Source: Stenotrophomonas sp. ISL-67
GTDB lineage: Bacteria; Pseudomonadota; Gammaproteobacteria; Xanthomonadales; Xanthomonadaceae
NCBI RefSeq assembly: GCF_018612915.1
Contig: NZ_JAGGRL010000010.1
Coordinates: 1 to 64,000 of the forward strand
DNA length: 64,000 nt
Direction of reading: 5' to 3'
Translations under genes and position numbers: made by a program
Notes under the pieces: generated by a model
Told to the model about the DNA's origin: nothing
The model's input: the letters and a program-made list of their open reading frames with translations, nothing else
The model's database searches: none
Shown here: positions 28,286 to 36,895 of the stretch, piece after piece
Numbering within the stretch: position 1 is the stretch's first letter
Layout of the letters: each line of letters starts with the position of its first letter

Positions 28286-29851
28286 ATGACCAACATCCAT
28301 AACGACAAGATCCTCATCCTCGATTTCGGCGCGCAGTACACCCAGCTGATCGCCCGCCGCATCCGCGAGATCGGCGTGTACTGCGAAATCTGGGCGTGGG
28401 ACCACGACCCGGCCGAGATTGCTGCGTTCGGCGCCAAGGGCATCATCCTGTCCGGTGGCCCCGAATCGACCACGCTGCCGGGCGCGCCCGCCGCGCCGCA
28501 GGAAGTGTTCGACAGCGGCCTGCCGATTTTCGGCATCTGCTACGGCATGCAGACCCTGGCCGCACAGCTGGGCGGCGCCACCGAGGCGGCCGACCAGCGC
28601 GAATTCGGCCACGCTGAAGTCAACGTGGTCCACCCCGACGCGCTGTTCAAGGGCCTGAGCGACCATGGCGGCGAGCCGAAGTTGAACGTGTGGATGAGCC
28701 ACGGTGACCACGTGTCCGTGGCACCCCCGGGCTTCACCATCACCGCCACCACCGACCGTATTCCCGTGGCCGCCATGGCCAACGAGGAAAAGCGCTGGTA
28801 TGGCGTGCAGTTCCACCCGGAAGTGACCCACACCCTGCAGGGCCAGGCGCTGCTGCGCCGCTTCGTGGTCGACGTGTGTGGCTGCCAGACCCTGTGGACC
28901 GCAGCCAATATCATCGACGACCAGATCGCCCGCGTGCGCGAACTGGTCGGCGATGACGAAGTGATCCTGGGCCTGTCCGGCGGCGTGGATTCGTCGGTGG
29001 TTGCCGCACTGCTGCACAAGGCGATCGGCGACAAGCTGACCTGCGTGTTCGTCGACACCGGCCTGCTGCGCTGGCAGGAAGGCGACCAGGTGATGGCGAT
29101 GTTCGCCGAGCACATGGGCGTCAAGGTGATCCGCGTGAATGCTGCGGACCGCTACTTCGGCAAGCTCGAAGGCGTGGCCGACCCGGAAGCCAAGCGCAAG
29201 ATCATCGGCAACCTGTTCGTGGACATCTTCGACGAAGAGTCCAACAAGCTGAGCAACGCCAAGTGGCTGGCGCAGGGCACCATCTACCCCGACGTGATCG
29301 AGTCGGCCGGCAGCAAGACGGGCAAGGCCCACGTGATCAAGAGCCACCACAACGTCGGCGGGCTGCCCGAGCACATGAAGCTGGGCCTGGTCGAACCGCT
29401 GCGCGAGCTGTTCAAGGACGAAGTGCGCCGCCTCGGCGTCGAACTCGGCCTGCCGCGCAGCATGGTCTACCGCCACCCGTTCCCGGGTCCGGGCCTGGGC
29501 GTGCGCATCCTTGGCGAAGTGAAGCGCGAATATGCCGAGCTGCTGGCCAAGGCCGACGCGATCTTCATCGACGAACTGCGCAAGGCCGATCTGTACGACA
29601 AGACCAGCCAGGCCTTCGCGGTGTTCCTGCCGGTGAAGTCGGTGGGCGTGGTCGGTGATGCCCGTGCGTATGAGTGGGTGATCGCGCTGCGCGCGGTGGA
29701 AACCATCGACTTCATGACCGCGCACTGGGCGCATTTGCCGTATGACTTCCTGGGCACGGTGAGCAACCGGATCATCAATGAGCTGCGCGGGGTTTCGCGG
29801 GTGGTGTATGACATCTCCGGGAAACCGCCGGCGACGATTGAGTGGGAGTGA
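28286..29851 (+). CDS. guaA: GMP synthase (glutamine-hydrolysing)
   Basis: This 521-residue protein aminates XMP to GMP using glutamine and ATP. The N-terminal class I glutamine amidotransferase has its nucleophile in [10 protein letters not shown] and the His-Glu pair in [10 protein letters not shown]. The ATP-pyrophosphatase P-loop is [16 protein letters not shown]. The C-terminal dimerisation domain ends with PPATIEWE, the family's usual end. It follows guaB; the 110-base gap holds an imperfect hairpin built on GAGGAACG and CGTTCCTC. Confidence 0.97.
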   Translation: MTNIHNDKILILDFGAQYTQLIARRIREIGVYCEIWAWDHDPAEIAAFGAKGIILSGGPESTTLPGAPAAPQEVFDSGLPIFGICYGMQTLAAQLGGATEAADQREFGHAEVNVVHPDALFKGLSDHGGEPKLNVWMSHGDHVSVAPPGFTITATTDRIPVAAMANEEKRWYGVQFHPEVTHTLQGQALLRRFVVDVCGCQTLWTAANIIDDQIARVRELVGDDEVILGLSGGVDSSVVAALLHKAIGDKLTCVFVDTGLLRWQEGDQVMAMFAEHMGVKVIRVNAADRYFGKLEGVADPEAKRKIIGNLFVDIFDEESNKLSNAKWLAQGTIYPDVIESAGSKTGKAHVIKSHHNVGGLPEHMKLGLVEPLRELFKDEVRRLGVELGLPRSMVYRHPFPGPGLGVRILGEVKREYAELLAKADAIFIDELRKADLYDKTSQAFAVFLPVKSVGVVGDARAYEWVIALRAVETIDFMTAHWAHLPYDFLGTVSNRIINELRGVSRVVYDISGKPPATIEWE

Positions 29852-29964
29852 AATCAGGTCCTTCGGGGACTATCGCCAGCCGCGGCTTCGGTTGAGATGC
29901 ATGGGAACAATGCTCGCATTGAATGACATTGGTCAGCCCTTGTGCTCAGTCGCCATCCCCTTTT

Positions 29965-29981
29965 AATATACGGTGTATATT
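29965..29981 (+). promoter_or_regulatory. Palindromic operator before the reductase-TetR pair
   Basis: AATATAC-GGT-GTATATT has perfect seven-base arms. It overlaps the AT-rich promoter region 16 bases upstream of the reductase start. The likely binder is the TetR protein encoded at 30530. Confidence 0.65.
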
Positions 29982-29996
29982 TATAAAGGGGCTCCC

Positions 29997-30533
29997 ATGA
30001 TCACAGCTCACGTTTTCATCGCCACCAGCATGGATGGCTTCATTGCCCGGGAAGACGGCGACATCGACTGGTTGTTGCAGCGCGATGATCCGAGTGAAGA
30101 TCACGGCTACGCAGCCTTCATCGCCGACAAGGACACGATCGTGATGGGCCGGGGGAGCTACGAGAAGGCGCTGACCCTCGGCCCCTGGCCCTACGACCTG
30201 CCCGTACTGGTGCTGTCCCGGCAGCTGGCCGATGCGCCCGTGCCCGAGGCGCTGAAGGGCAAGGTCTGGTTCTCCAGCCGCGCGCCCAAGGACGCGATGG
30301 AAAACCTGGCGGCGCAGAATGTGCGCAAGGTGTACGTCGATGGCGGGAAGGTGGTGCAGTCCTTCCTGCGCGATGGGCTGGTGGCCGACATGGTGATTAC
30401 CACCGTGCCCGTGCTGCTCGGGGCGGGCAGGCCGCTGTTCGGCGCGCTGCCCCACGACGTGGAACTGAAGTTGGTAGCCAGCCGCAGCTTCCCCTCGGGG
30501 TTGGTGCAATCCACCTATCGACTCGCCCCATGA
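29997..30533 (+). CDS. Dihydrofolate-reductase-like family protein (RibD C-terminal type)
   Basis: This 178-residue protein has the fold of the RibD C-terminal reductase / dihydrofolate-reductase superfamily. Seen are HVFIATSMDGFIAREDGDIDWLL at the N-terminus, DTIVMGRGSYEKAL, VYVDGGKVVQSFLRDGLVADM and the terminal LVQSTYRLA. Stand-alone members are NAD(P)H-dependent reductases of mostly unknown substrate; it is unlikely to be the housekeeping FolA. The ATG at 29997 follows AAAGGGG. It shares a four-base ATGA overlap with a TetR gene and has a perfect palindrome upstream, so it is probably an inducible two-gene unit. Confidence 0.88.
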   Translation: MITAHVFIATSMDGFIAREDGDIDWLLQRDDPSEDHGYAAFIADKDTIVMGRGSYEKALTLGPWPYDLPVLVLSRQLADAPVPEALKGKVWFSSRAPKDAMENLAAQNVRKVYVDGGKVVQSFLRDGLVADMVITTVPVLLGAGRPLFGALPHDVELKLVASRSFPSGLVQSTYRLAP

Positions 30534-31090
30534 CCCGACCGCGTGGGCGCCCGGCCCAAGGGCAGGGCGTGGCGCGAGACGACATTCTGACCACTGCACT
30601 GACCCTGCTGGATGAAAGCGGAGGGCAAGGCTTGACGATGCGCGCCCTGGCCACCCGGCTGGGCGTCACGCCGATGAGCCTTTACAACCATGTGGCCGAC
30701 CAGGCCGGGTTGCTGCGGGCGCTGTCGGATCGGGTCTATGCCGAGGCCCTGAAAGGACCCGGCGAGCTGGCGGACCACCGGGCGGAAATCCGGGGGTTGC
30801 TCACCCGCTACCACCAGGCCGTCGGCCGTCATCCGCAGCTGACGCTGGCGCTCTTTGCAACGCCGGAAGCCTTGGCCGGGGTGACCCGCCAGATCACTGA
30901 CCGCCTGACCACATTGCTGGCCGGGATCACGGCCGAGCCCATCCTGTGGCGCGACGTTCTGGTGGACCACGCCCATGGCAGCGGCCTCGCCCTTGCCTCG
31001 GTTCGAGGCGCAAAGATGCAAAGCCAGATCCTGCAAGAACAGTATGGACAGGCCCTGGATCGTCTGCTGGATGGCTTATCGCGCTCTTGA
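30530..31090 (+). CDS. TetR/AcrR-family regulator
   Basis: This 186-residue protein has an N-terminal AT-hook-like basic tail (RPRGRPAQ). A TetR helix-turn-helix follows (LTLLDESGGQGLTMRALATR then LGVTPMSLYNHVADQAGLL). The C-terminal ligand domain belongs to the TetR_C group that includes tetracycline-repressor relatives. It overlaps the preceding reductase stop by four bases and probably represses both genes through the palindrome at 29965-29981. Directly after it the remains of another gene begin, so this locus has been rearranged. Confidence 0.9.
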   Translation: MTRPRGRPAQGQGVARDDILTTALTLLDESGGQGLTMRALATRLGVTPMSLYNHVADQAGLLRALSDRVYAEALKGPGELADHRAEIRGLLTRYHQAVGRHPQLTLALFATPEALAGVTRQITDRLTTLLAGITAEPILWRDVLVDHAHGSGLALASVRGAKMQSQILQEQYGQALDRLLDGLSRS

Positions 31091-31448
31091 CGCTGGAAGC
31101 CGAACAGGCTGCCAAGAACCTCCCCAGTGCGAATGAGATGATCGAACAGATCGGCAAGCGCGCCGGGCAAGGCGTGCCGGCGGCGGCCCACCAGATGCTG
31201 GCCCATTTCAAGGACGTGTCCTGGAACGCCATGAATTCGTTCGTGCACGGCGGTATCCACCCTTTGCGACGCAGCGCCGACGGCTTCCCTTGCACTTGGC
31301 CCTGCAGGTGCTGCGCAACTCGAACGGCCTGAGCAACATGACCGGCATGACCATGGCCGTCGTCACCGGTGATGAAGCCATCTCCACGCCAATGAGCAAT
31401 AACCAGCCGGCGTTCGCCGATTGCCTGTCGGATCTGCTCAAAACCTGA
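31077..31448 (+). pseudogene. Decayed DUF6988-like gene fragment (5-prime truncated, frameshifted)
   Basis: Frame 1 gives IALLTLEAEQAAKNLP and FKDVSWNAMNSFVHGGIHPL, then loses sense near 31285. The continuation LALQVLRNSNGLSNMTGMTM up to AFADCLSDLLKT and a TGA at 31446 is in another frame. Read together they resemble the C-terminal half of an alpha-helical family of unknown function (DUF6988 as recalled). The N-terminal half is missing, replaced by the end of the TetR gene. The family name is from memory; the broken frame is visible. Confidence 0.65.
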
Positions 31449-32016
31449 AGATCAGAGCGTTGGCGACGTCCTGAGAGCGGTTCAGGAAACGATGTAGCGG
31501 TATTCCCGCGAGGTTCTTCCCACGTGACCAGTATTTGAATATGTTGTCAGTGTCGTAATAAGACTACGACTTGAGACACTAAAAATAAAATTAACTTGCG
31601 TTTTGGAAAGTTGTAGAAGTCGTGGCATGGCTACGACTACTGTCCACCGACAGGCGTGGCATGTCATGCAGGAACAGGTTGAGTGCGGTGAAGGGCGCCC
31701 CGCGCGGTAGTTGGGTCTGAACTCGCTTGATTAGATTGTGCTTGCTATTTCGTTGCATGCTTGAAGTTCGAGGCGAAATCCAATCGATAAAAAGCGCGTG
31801 ATTAAAATACGCTTAAAAAATAGCGTGAAAAACTAACTTTGAAGCCAAATCCAATCAAACGTAGCCATCCGTTCAGCTTTGCTGGCCCGAATCCGGCCGT
31901 TCAGGTTGCTCGATAGGTCAAGGGCGCGTCCTGCCCACCGGGCCCGCCGCGGTGGGCGACCACGCTCTCAGACTGACCCCTCTGCAAGGAGGACGGAGTT
32001 CCGCCCCATGCCCCCG
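31449..32016. other. AT-richer gene-free gap (568 bases)
   Basis: No open frame here looks like a gene. Base composition is clearly more AT-rich than the surroundings (for example 31555-31600 and 31790-31850). It includes an imperfect palindrome AGTCGTGGCATGGCTACGACT (31617-31637) and a ten-base direct repeat AAATCCAATC near 31775 and 31846. It may be residue of transferred DNA. Confidence 0.6.
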
Positions 32017-32967
32017 TCATCGTTCCGCTGGCGTCGGCAGGTAATCGTCTGGTTTGAAGGCCCTGCGCATCCGTTGGGTGGCAAAATCGACGAATGCGCG
32101 AAGTTTTGGCAGCGCCTGACTTCGGCTTGGATAGTAAAGGGAAAGACCAGGAACTTCTTCGCAATAGGGTTCGAGAACGGCCTGCAGGTCCCCACGTTCA
32201 AGATGCGACATCACGAGCGAATGCGGCAGCTGAAACAGCCCGACACCTTTCAACGCCGAGCGGATGCAGGTTTCAATGTCGTTGATCACAAGAGGTCCCT
32301 TGACCCCCACCGTGATGCGCTTGCCATCAACGACGAATTGCCAATGGTCGAGCGCCCGCACGGACTGACGGAGCAGGATGCAACGGAAATTCTGCAGGTC
32401 GGAAGGTGTCGATGGTCGGCCATGTTCCCGGAATAGTGCAGGGGCGCCAACGACAACGAAGCGTTCCGGCGGCGTCAACCATACCGCGACCATGTCGATC
32501 TGCACGAAATTTCCCAGGCGTATCCCCGCATCGAAACCTTCTTCGACGATGTCGATGGGGCGATCCTCGCCCACCAGGTCGAGTTCAACGTTCGGGTATG
32601 CGTCGAAAAAGTCCGGCAGCAGGCGATTCACCAGCAGCGGCAGAATCGGCCTGGGGGCATTGATGCGCAGCCGGCCGGTGATCTCGCCACCCAGGCCACT
32701 CGCCGCATCCAGTCCTGCCGAGAGCATATCGACAGCCGGACGTGCATGGGCGAGCAGGCGTTCACCGGCCTCGGTCAGCCTGACGCTTCGGGTCGTACGG
32801 GAGAACAGGGGCGCGCCTATCCGTTCCTCCAGGCTGCGTATCGCCTGGCTGACCGCAGATGGCGTGATTCCGAGCTGCCGTGCCGCCGCACGGAAGCCGC
32901 GGCGTTCCGCCACGGTCAAAAACATGACCAGCCCATCCAGGTGGGTCCTGGTGATTGTTAAGTTCAT
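32017..32967 (-). CDS. LysR-family transcriptional regulator
   Basis: This 316-residue protein has the LysR winged helix (FLTVAERRGFRAAARQLG then ITPSAVSQAIRSLEERIG) and a C-terminal periplasmic-binding-like effector domain of the CrgA/DmlR subgroup (LRINAPRPILPLLVNRLLPD). It is divergent from the NAD(P)-binding protein gene, with an 87-base shared control region containing a perfect TATTCGAATA palindrome. It is therefore the likely regulator of that gene and of the DoxX gene beyond. The effector is unknown. Confidence 0.92.
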   Translation of the reverse strand: MNLTITRTHLDGLVMFLTVAERRGFRAAARQLGITPSAVSQAIRSLEERIGAPLFSRTTRSVRLTEAGERLLAHARPAVDMLSAGLDAASGLGGEITGRLRINAPRPILPLLVNRLLPDFFDAYPNVELDLVGEDRPIDIVEEGFDAGIRLGNFVQIDMVAVWLTPPERFVVVGAPALFREHGRPSTPSDLQNFRCILLRQSVRALDHWQFVVDGKRITVGVKGPLVINDIETCIRSALKGVGLFQLPHSLVMSHLERGDLQAVLEPYCEEVPGLSLYYPSRSQALPKLRAFVDFATQRMRRAFKPDDYLPTPAER

Positions 32968-32995
32968 CTGTACGGCCCGTTCCGAATGTACCCAG

Positions 32996-33005
32996 TATTC
33001 GAATA
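32996..33005. promoter_or_regulatory. Palindrome in the LysR / NAD(P)-binding protein divergent promoter
   Basis: TATTCGAATA is a perfect ten-base palindrome, 29 bases from the LysR start and 50 from the target start. It is a candidate LysR binding site of the T-N-A type. Confidence 0.4.
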
Positions 33006-33054
33006 ATAGCGCACGGCGTACCGTGGTTCATCGAACTGATGAAGGAGAACGCAC

Positions 33055-33912
33055 GTGTATCTGGTCATGGGAATTACGGGAAAAGTGGGGGGTGCAGCGG
33101 CAACCCATCTGCTGGCGCAGGGCAGGAGGGTGCGTGCGCTGGTTCGCGACCGCGCGAAGGCGGTCCGTTGGATGGAACAGGGCGTCGAACTGGTTGATGG
33201 TGACTGGAATGATGCCGCCTCCATCGAGCGGGCGCTCAATGGCGTCGCTGGCGCGTTTGTCATGCTGCCTCCCATCTGGGCCCCCTCGCCGGATTTCAGG
33301 GAAGCCAGGGGCGTCATCGCGAACTATATCCAGGCGCTCACCAGAGCCCCGGTGCCGCGGGTCGTCGCGCTTTCGTCGATGGGCGCGGAGAGACCCAGCG
33401 GGATGGGGTTGATCACCGCGTTGTCGCTCCTGGAGCAGGGCTTTCGCGACCTGCCATTGCCGATCGCCTATGTGCGGGCAGGTGGCTTCTTTGAAAACTT
33501 CCTTTACGGCTTGCATGTCGCCCAAGGCGGCAAGCTGCCTGTCTTCAACGACCCGACAAGCCGCAAATCGACCATGGTTGCGACCCATGACATCGGTGCC
33601 GAGATCGCAAGGCTTCTGAGCGGGCCCGTGTGGTCAGGACATCGCGCCATCGAACTCGGCTCGATGGTGAGTGCAGATGAGGTCGCTGCGCAATTGGGTG
33701 AAGTAATGAAACGCCACGTTGAAGCGGTTGCTGTCCCGCGAGCCGGATGGCAGGAGGCCTTCGAGCAGTTCGGCATTCCGAAGGGCCAGTCTGGCCCGGC
33801 CGAAACCATGTATGAGGCTGTAAATGCCGGAGGGATGGATCTCGGGCAAATGGGTACGGAGCACGTCCCGGGCGCAACCTCTGCGCGCGATGTTTTTGCG
33901 GCGGCCCGGTAA
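33055..33912 (+). CDS. NmrA-like NAD(P)-binding protein
   Basis: This 285-residue protein has an atypical-SDR Rossmann fold. It opens YLVMGITGKVGGAAATHLLA with the GxxGxxG nucleotide loop, then RVRALVRDRAKA and GVAGAFVMLPP. Such proteins are either NAD(P)H:quinone oxidoreductase-like or redox sensors like NmrA. It begins with GTG 33055 after GAAGGAG. The divergent LysR gene and the downstream DoxX gene form a common accessory trio, probably for quinone or electrophile stress. Confidence 0.88.
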   Translation: MYLVMGITGKVGGAAATHLLAQGRRVRALVRDRAKAVRWMEQGVELVDGDWNDAASIERALNGVAGAFVMLPPIWAPSPDFREARGVIANYIQALTRAPVPRVVALSSMGAERPSGMGLITALSLLEQGFRDLPLPIAYVRAGGFFENFLYGLHVAQGGKLPVFNDPTSRKSTMVATHDIGAEIARLLSGPVWSGHRAIELGSMVSADEVAAQLGEVMKRHVEAVAVPRAGWQEAFEQFGIPKGQSGPAETMYEAVNAGGMDLGQMGTEHVPGATSARDVFAAAR

Positions 33913-34016
33913 GCCGCTGCAGCATAGGCCCGCTCATCCGCCATCGATGCGGCGTTCGAGTCTGTTCCGAACGTCGCATTCCACCGGCAGCACAGCCACC
34001 ATCCAAGGTAGTACAC

Positions 34017-34406
34017 ATGCCCAGTATGTCCTGGGGCCAGGCCCTTCCCCTCGCGCTTGCCGCCTTCTTCGTCGTTGGCTCACTCAGCAACATCTTCGCG
34101 CCGGGATCCATCGGCGAGGAGTACCTGAAATGGGGGTATCCGCACTGGTTCCACTTCGTGACCGGATCGCTGGAACTCACGGCTGCGGTTCTGCTTTTCC
34201 GGACGCGCAGTCGGCTGCCTGGCGCGGCGCTGGGCGGCACTGTCATGGTTGCCGCCTTCGTGACCGTCGTGTTCCACGGCGAGTATGCGCACGCGGTGCC
34301 GCCACTGGTTGTGGCGACATTGTCGTTCGTAGCCGGTTGGATAAGCTGGCGCAGACCGATGGCATCGCCCGTCATTGATCAGTTCCAGCGACGCCAGCGC
34401 CTGTAG
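34017..34406 (+). CDS. DoxX-like membrane protein
   Basis: This 129-residue protein has four predicted membrane helices. The opening ALPLALAAFFVVGSLSNIFA and the segment GEEYLKWGYPHWFHFVTGSLEL are typical of the DoxX/DoxX-like family. The role is uncertain and often linked to thiol or quinone stress. The start may be 34017 or the second ATG at 34023. It lies 104 bases after the NAD(P)-binding protein gene on the same strand. Confidence 0.82.
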   Translation: MPSMSWGQALPLALAAFFVVGSLSNIFAPGSIGEEYLKWGYPHWFHFVTGSLELTAAVLLFRTRSRLPGAALGGTVMVAAFVTVVFHGEYAHAVPPLVVATLSFVAGWISWRRPMASPVIDQFQRRQRL

Positions 34407-34534
34407 ATCATCTGCGGCAGGAGCCCGATCAGGACGATGATGTGTGGGTGGTCATGGACAGGGGGCATCGTAAAGTGCTGGTAGGTGCCGGCCGTTGGTC
34501 GATACGACGCTTATGGGGTTTGACAGGCAATCTA

Positions 34535-34546
34535 CCTACTAGTAGG
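34535..34546. promoter_or_regulatory. TetR operator, copy 1 (CCTACTAGTAGG)
   Basis: A perfect 12-base palindrome eight bases before the TetR start codon, repeated at 35196-35207. A degenerate SMAG-like GTAG unit lies at 34484-34505. Confidence 0.75.
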
Positions 34547-34554
34547 ATGACTCC

Positions 34555-35142
34555 ATGACATTCGAACTCTCCCCCAAAGCCGCCGAAATCGTCGCCCACG
34601 CCCGCACCCTGCTTGAAGTGGGCGGCTACAACGGCTTCAGCTATGCCGATATCTCGGCCCGGGTCGGCATCAGCAAGGCCAGCATCCATCACCATTTCCC
34701 GAGCAAGGCCGAACTGGTGCGGACGGTAGTGGCACTGTACCGCGCGGAAGCGCGCGAGGGCCTGGCCATGCTGGACCGGCAGCTGGGTGATCCGCTTAGC
34801 GAGCTCAATGCCTACGTCGACTACTGGTCCACCTGCATCACCGGTGGCACTGCGTCGTTCTGCATCTGCGCCATGCTGGCGGCAGAGTCGCCGATGATCC
34901 CACCGGAAATTGCGGAAGAGGTTCGTGGGCACTTCGAGGATCTCAGTGGCTGGTTGACCGCCACGTTGGAGAAGGGCGTCGTCCAAGGGCAGTTCCGGTT
35001 ACAGGGCGTTCCCGCGGATGAAGCCAGGGCTTTCATGGCCTCCGTGCACGGGGCCATGTTGGCGGCTCGAGGTTTTGGTGATGCGCAGACCTTCGTAGCG
35101 CTGGCGCAGCTGTCGGTTGCCCGGGTGGTCGCACCACGTTGA
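34555..35142 (+). CDS. TetR/AcrR-family regulator
   Basis: This 195-residue protein has the TetR helix-turn-helix (ARTLLEVGGYNGFSYADIS then ARVGISKASIHHHFPSKAEL). The C-terminal ligand domain has a CICAMLAAESPMIPPE segment typical of the TetR_C group regulating small hydrophobic ligands. The same 12-base palindrome is found in front of this gene and in front of the next gene, so it very likely represses itself and the membrane protein. A strong terminator between them means the two are separate transcripts. Confidence 0.93.
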   Translation: MTFELSPKAAEIVAHARTLLEVGGYNGFSYADISARVGISKASIHHHFPSKAELVRTVVALYRAEAREGLAMLDRQLGDPLSELNAYVDYWSTCITGGTASFCICAMLAAESPMIPPEIAEEVRGHFEDLSGWLTATLEKGVVQGQFRLQGVPADEARAFMASVHGAMLAARGFGDAQTFVALAQLSVARVVAPR

Positions 35143-35155
35143 TTCGTTTTCCGTA

Positions 35156-35178
35156 AGCCCGCTTTGCGCGGGCTTTTT
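35156..35178 (+). terminator. Rho-independent terminator of the TetR gene
   Basis: AGCCCGC-TTTGC-GCGGGCT is followed by five T, 14 bases after the stop. Confidence 0.85.
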
Positions 35179-35194
35179 CATGCCCCAATCGACT

Positions 35195-35208
35195 ACCTAC
35201 TAGTAGGT
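35195..35208. promoter_or_regulatory. TetR operator, copy 2 (ACCTACTAGTAGGT)
   Basis: A perfect 14-base palindrome with the same core as copy 1, placed 20 bases before the membrane-protein start codon. Confidence 0.75.
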
Positions 35209-35228
35209 TCAATCAAGGATTCGCCGCC

Positions 35229-35729
35229 ATGCCACATCCGCTCTCGACACTCGGTGTACTGCACACCGCCATCAGCCTCATCCCCGTACTGGCCGGTCTG
35301 TACGGATTCGTGCGGCACCGGAAGATCGATCCCGCCACTACCTCCGGCAAGCTCTATCTGCTGGGCCTGGTCCTGGCGGTGGCGACCTCGTTTACCGTCT
35401 CCAGCACTGGCGGCCTCAATCCCGGCCATGCCTTCGGCATCATTGTGCTGCTGGTGGCGTTCGGTGGCGTGCTGGTGAACAAGCTGGGCTTCCTTGGCCG
35501 ACTGCGGCCGTACCTGTCCGCCTTCGCGCTGTCCTTCAGTTTCCTGCTCGGGCTGGTGCCTGCCGTCAACGAATCGCTGACCCGGTTGCCGGTCTCGCAT
35601 CCGCTGGCCGCTGCGCCGATGGCGCCGGTGGTGCTGCAGACCCTGCTGGGCTGCTTCGTCGTGTTCCTCATCGGTATCGCTGCGCAGAGCTGGATGATCC
35701 ATGCGCGCAACAAGCGCCTGCAGCACTGA
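35229..35729 (+). CDS. Integral membrane protein of unknown function
   Basis: This 166-residue protein has four hydrophobic helices (about residues 7-25, 40-58, 66-84 with a short loop, and 135-155). Notable is a HAFGIIVLLVAFGGVLVN helix and two conserved-looking His (residues 12 and 68). The family is not recognised. Control by the upstream TetR protein is strongly suggested by the shared operator. An inducible small membrane protein next to a TetR gene may act in export, detoxification or membrane stress, but nothing in the sequence decides this. Confidence 0.85.
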   Translation: MPHPLSTLGVLHTAISLIPVLAGLYGFVRHRKIDPATTSGKLYLLGLVLAVATSFTVSSTGGLNPGHAFGIIVLLVAFGGVLVNKLGFLGRLRPYLSAFALSFSFLLGLVPAVNESLTRLPVSHPLAAAPMAPVVLQTLLGCFVVFLIGIAAQSWMIHARNKRLQH

Positions 35730-35734
35730 CGTCG

Positions 35735-36727
35735 TCAGCAGCCGGTCAACGCATAGGCATTGGTGCTGCCACGGTGTTGCTCGCGGTAGGTCGTGGGGCT
35801 GAGCTCGGTCTGCCCACGGAAATGCCGGCGGAACGATTCCTGCGAGCCGAAACCTGCCTGTTCGGCCACCCAGTGCAACGGGCGGTCGGTGGTTTCCAGC
35901 AGTTCGCGCGCGAAGGCCACGCGCTCGCGGATCAGCCAGTCGATCGGTGACAGGCCGGTGGCTTCGAGGAACTGGCGCTGCAGCGTGCGCTGGCTCAGTG
36001 CGGCCTGCCCGGACAGGCTGCGCAGCGAGTGGTCTTCGCGCAGGTTGCGGCGCATCCATTCCATCAGGCGGGCCAGCCGCGTGGGCTCGCCGTTGGGTAT
36101 CGAGCGCACCACGCGCTGGCTGCGTTCGGCGTCGCGCCAGGGCGCCAACACAAGACGTTCTGCTACCAGGTTGGCCACGTGCGCGCCGTAATCCTTGCGC
36201 ACCAGGTGCAGCATCATGTCCATGCCGGTTGCCGAGCCTGCCGAGGTGATGATGCTGCCGGTGTCGACGTAAAGCACATCCTCGCGCACGGTGATGGCGG
36301 GGAAGTCGCGTGCGAGTGTTTCGGTCAGGCGCCAATGCGTGGTTGCGCTGCGGCCGTCGAGCAGGCCGGCCCATGCGAGCACGAACGCGCCGGAGCAGAT
36401 CGAGGCGATGCGCGCGCCACGTCTGTGTGCGCGGAGGAGTGCGTCGAGCAGGGGTTGTGGTGGGCGTTCGCCGGGGTCGCGCCAGCCCGGGACGATGATG
36501 GTGTCCGCATGGTCGAGCGCTTCCAGTCCGTGTGGGAGCTGCACCTGGGTGCTGCCGAGCATGCGCAGCGCGCCGGGTTCGGCGGCGCAGAGCTGGGTGG
36601 TGTACCAGGGGACGTCGAGTTCGGGGCGGATGGGGGCGAACAGGCCTGCTGCGCAGCCGAATTCGAACAGGCCTTGGCCGTGGGCGGCGACGATGGCGAT
36701 GGTGGGGGGCGGGTGGGGGTGTGGCAT
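35735..36727 (-). CDS. GlxA-type transcriptional regulator (DJ-1/PfpI plus AraC domains)
   Basis: This 330-residue protein has an N-terminal DJ-1/PfpI amidotransferase-like domain whose nucleophile-elbow Cys lies in ASICSGAFVLAWAGLLDG. The C-terminal AraC double helix-turn-helix (about residues 225-320) has SLSGQAALSQRTLQRQFLEA and QAGFGSQESFRRHFRG. GlxA-family activators often govern amine or amino-acid catabolism. It is divergent from the cysteine-salvage-like cluster that starts with the TonB receptor and is a candidate regulator of it, though a REP unit lies between. Confidence 0.92.
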   Translation of the reverse strand: MPHPHPPPTIAIVAAHGQGLFEFGCAAGLFAPIRPELDVPWYTTQLCAAEPGALRMLGSTQVQLPHGLEALDHADTIIVPGWRDPGERPPQPLLDALLRAHRRGARIASICSGAFVLAWAGLLDGRSATTHWRLTETLARDFPAITVREDVLYVDTGSIITSAGSATGMDMMLHLVRKDYGAHVANLVAERLVLAPWRDAERSQRVVRSIPNGEPTRLARLMEWMRRNLREDHSLRSLSGQAALSQRTLQRQFLEATGLSPIDWLIRERVAFARELLETTDRPLHWVAEQAGFGSQESFRRHFRGQTELSPTTYREQHRGSTNAYALTGC

Positions 36728-36754
36728 GACCTGATGCTATCCGGGTCTACGTGG

Positions 36755-36776
36755 GACACGCATGGCGTGTCGCTAC
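36755..36776 (-). repeat. SMAG repeat in the divergent gap
   Basis: On the minus strand it is GTAGC followed by the arms GACACGC/GCGTGTC with a CAT loop. Confidence 0.7.
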
Positions 36777-36895
36777 GTGGTTATTCCTTGTGGTCATGTG
36801 GGTGGCGCGATGTTGCGGGTGGATGGCGTGTGGGCGGCTGTTGCGGGGTGAGCGCTGTTTGTTGAATGGGGGCCTGTCCTCGATCAGGTCCCGAC

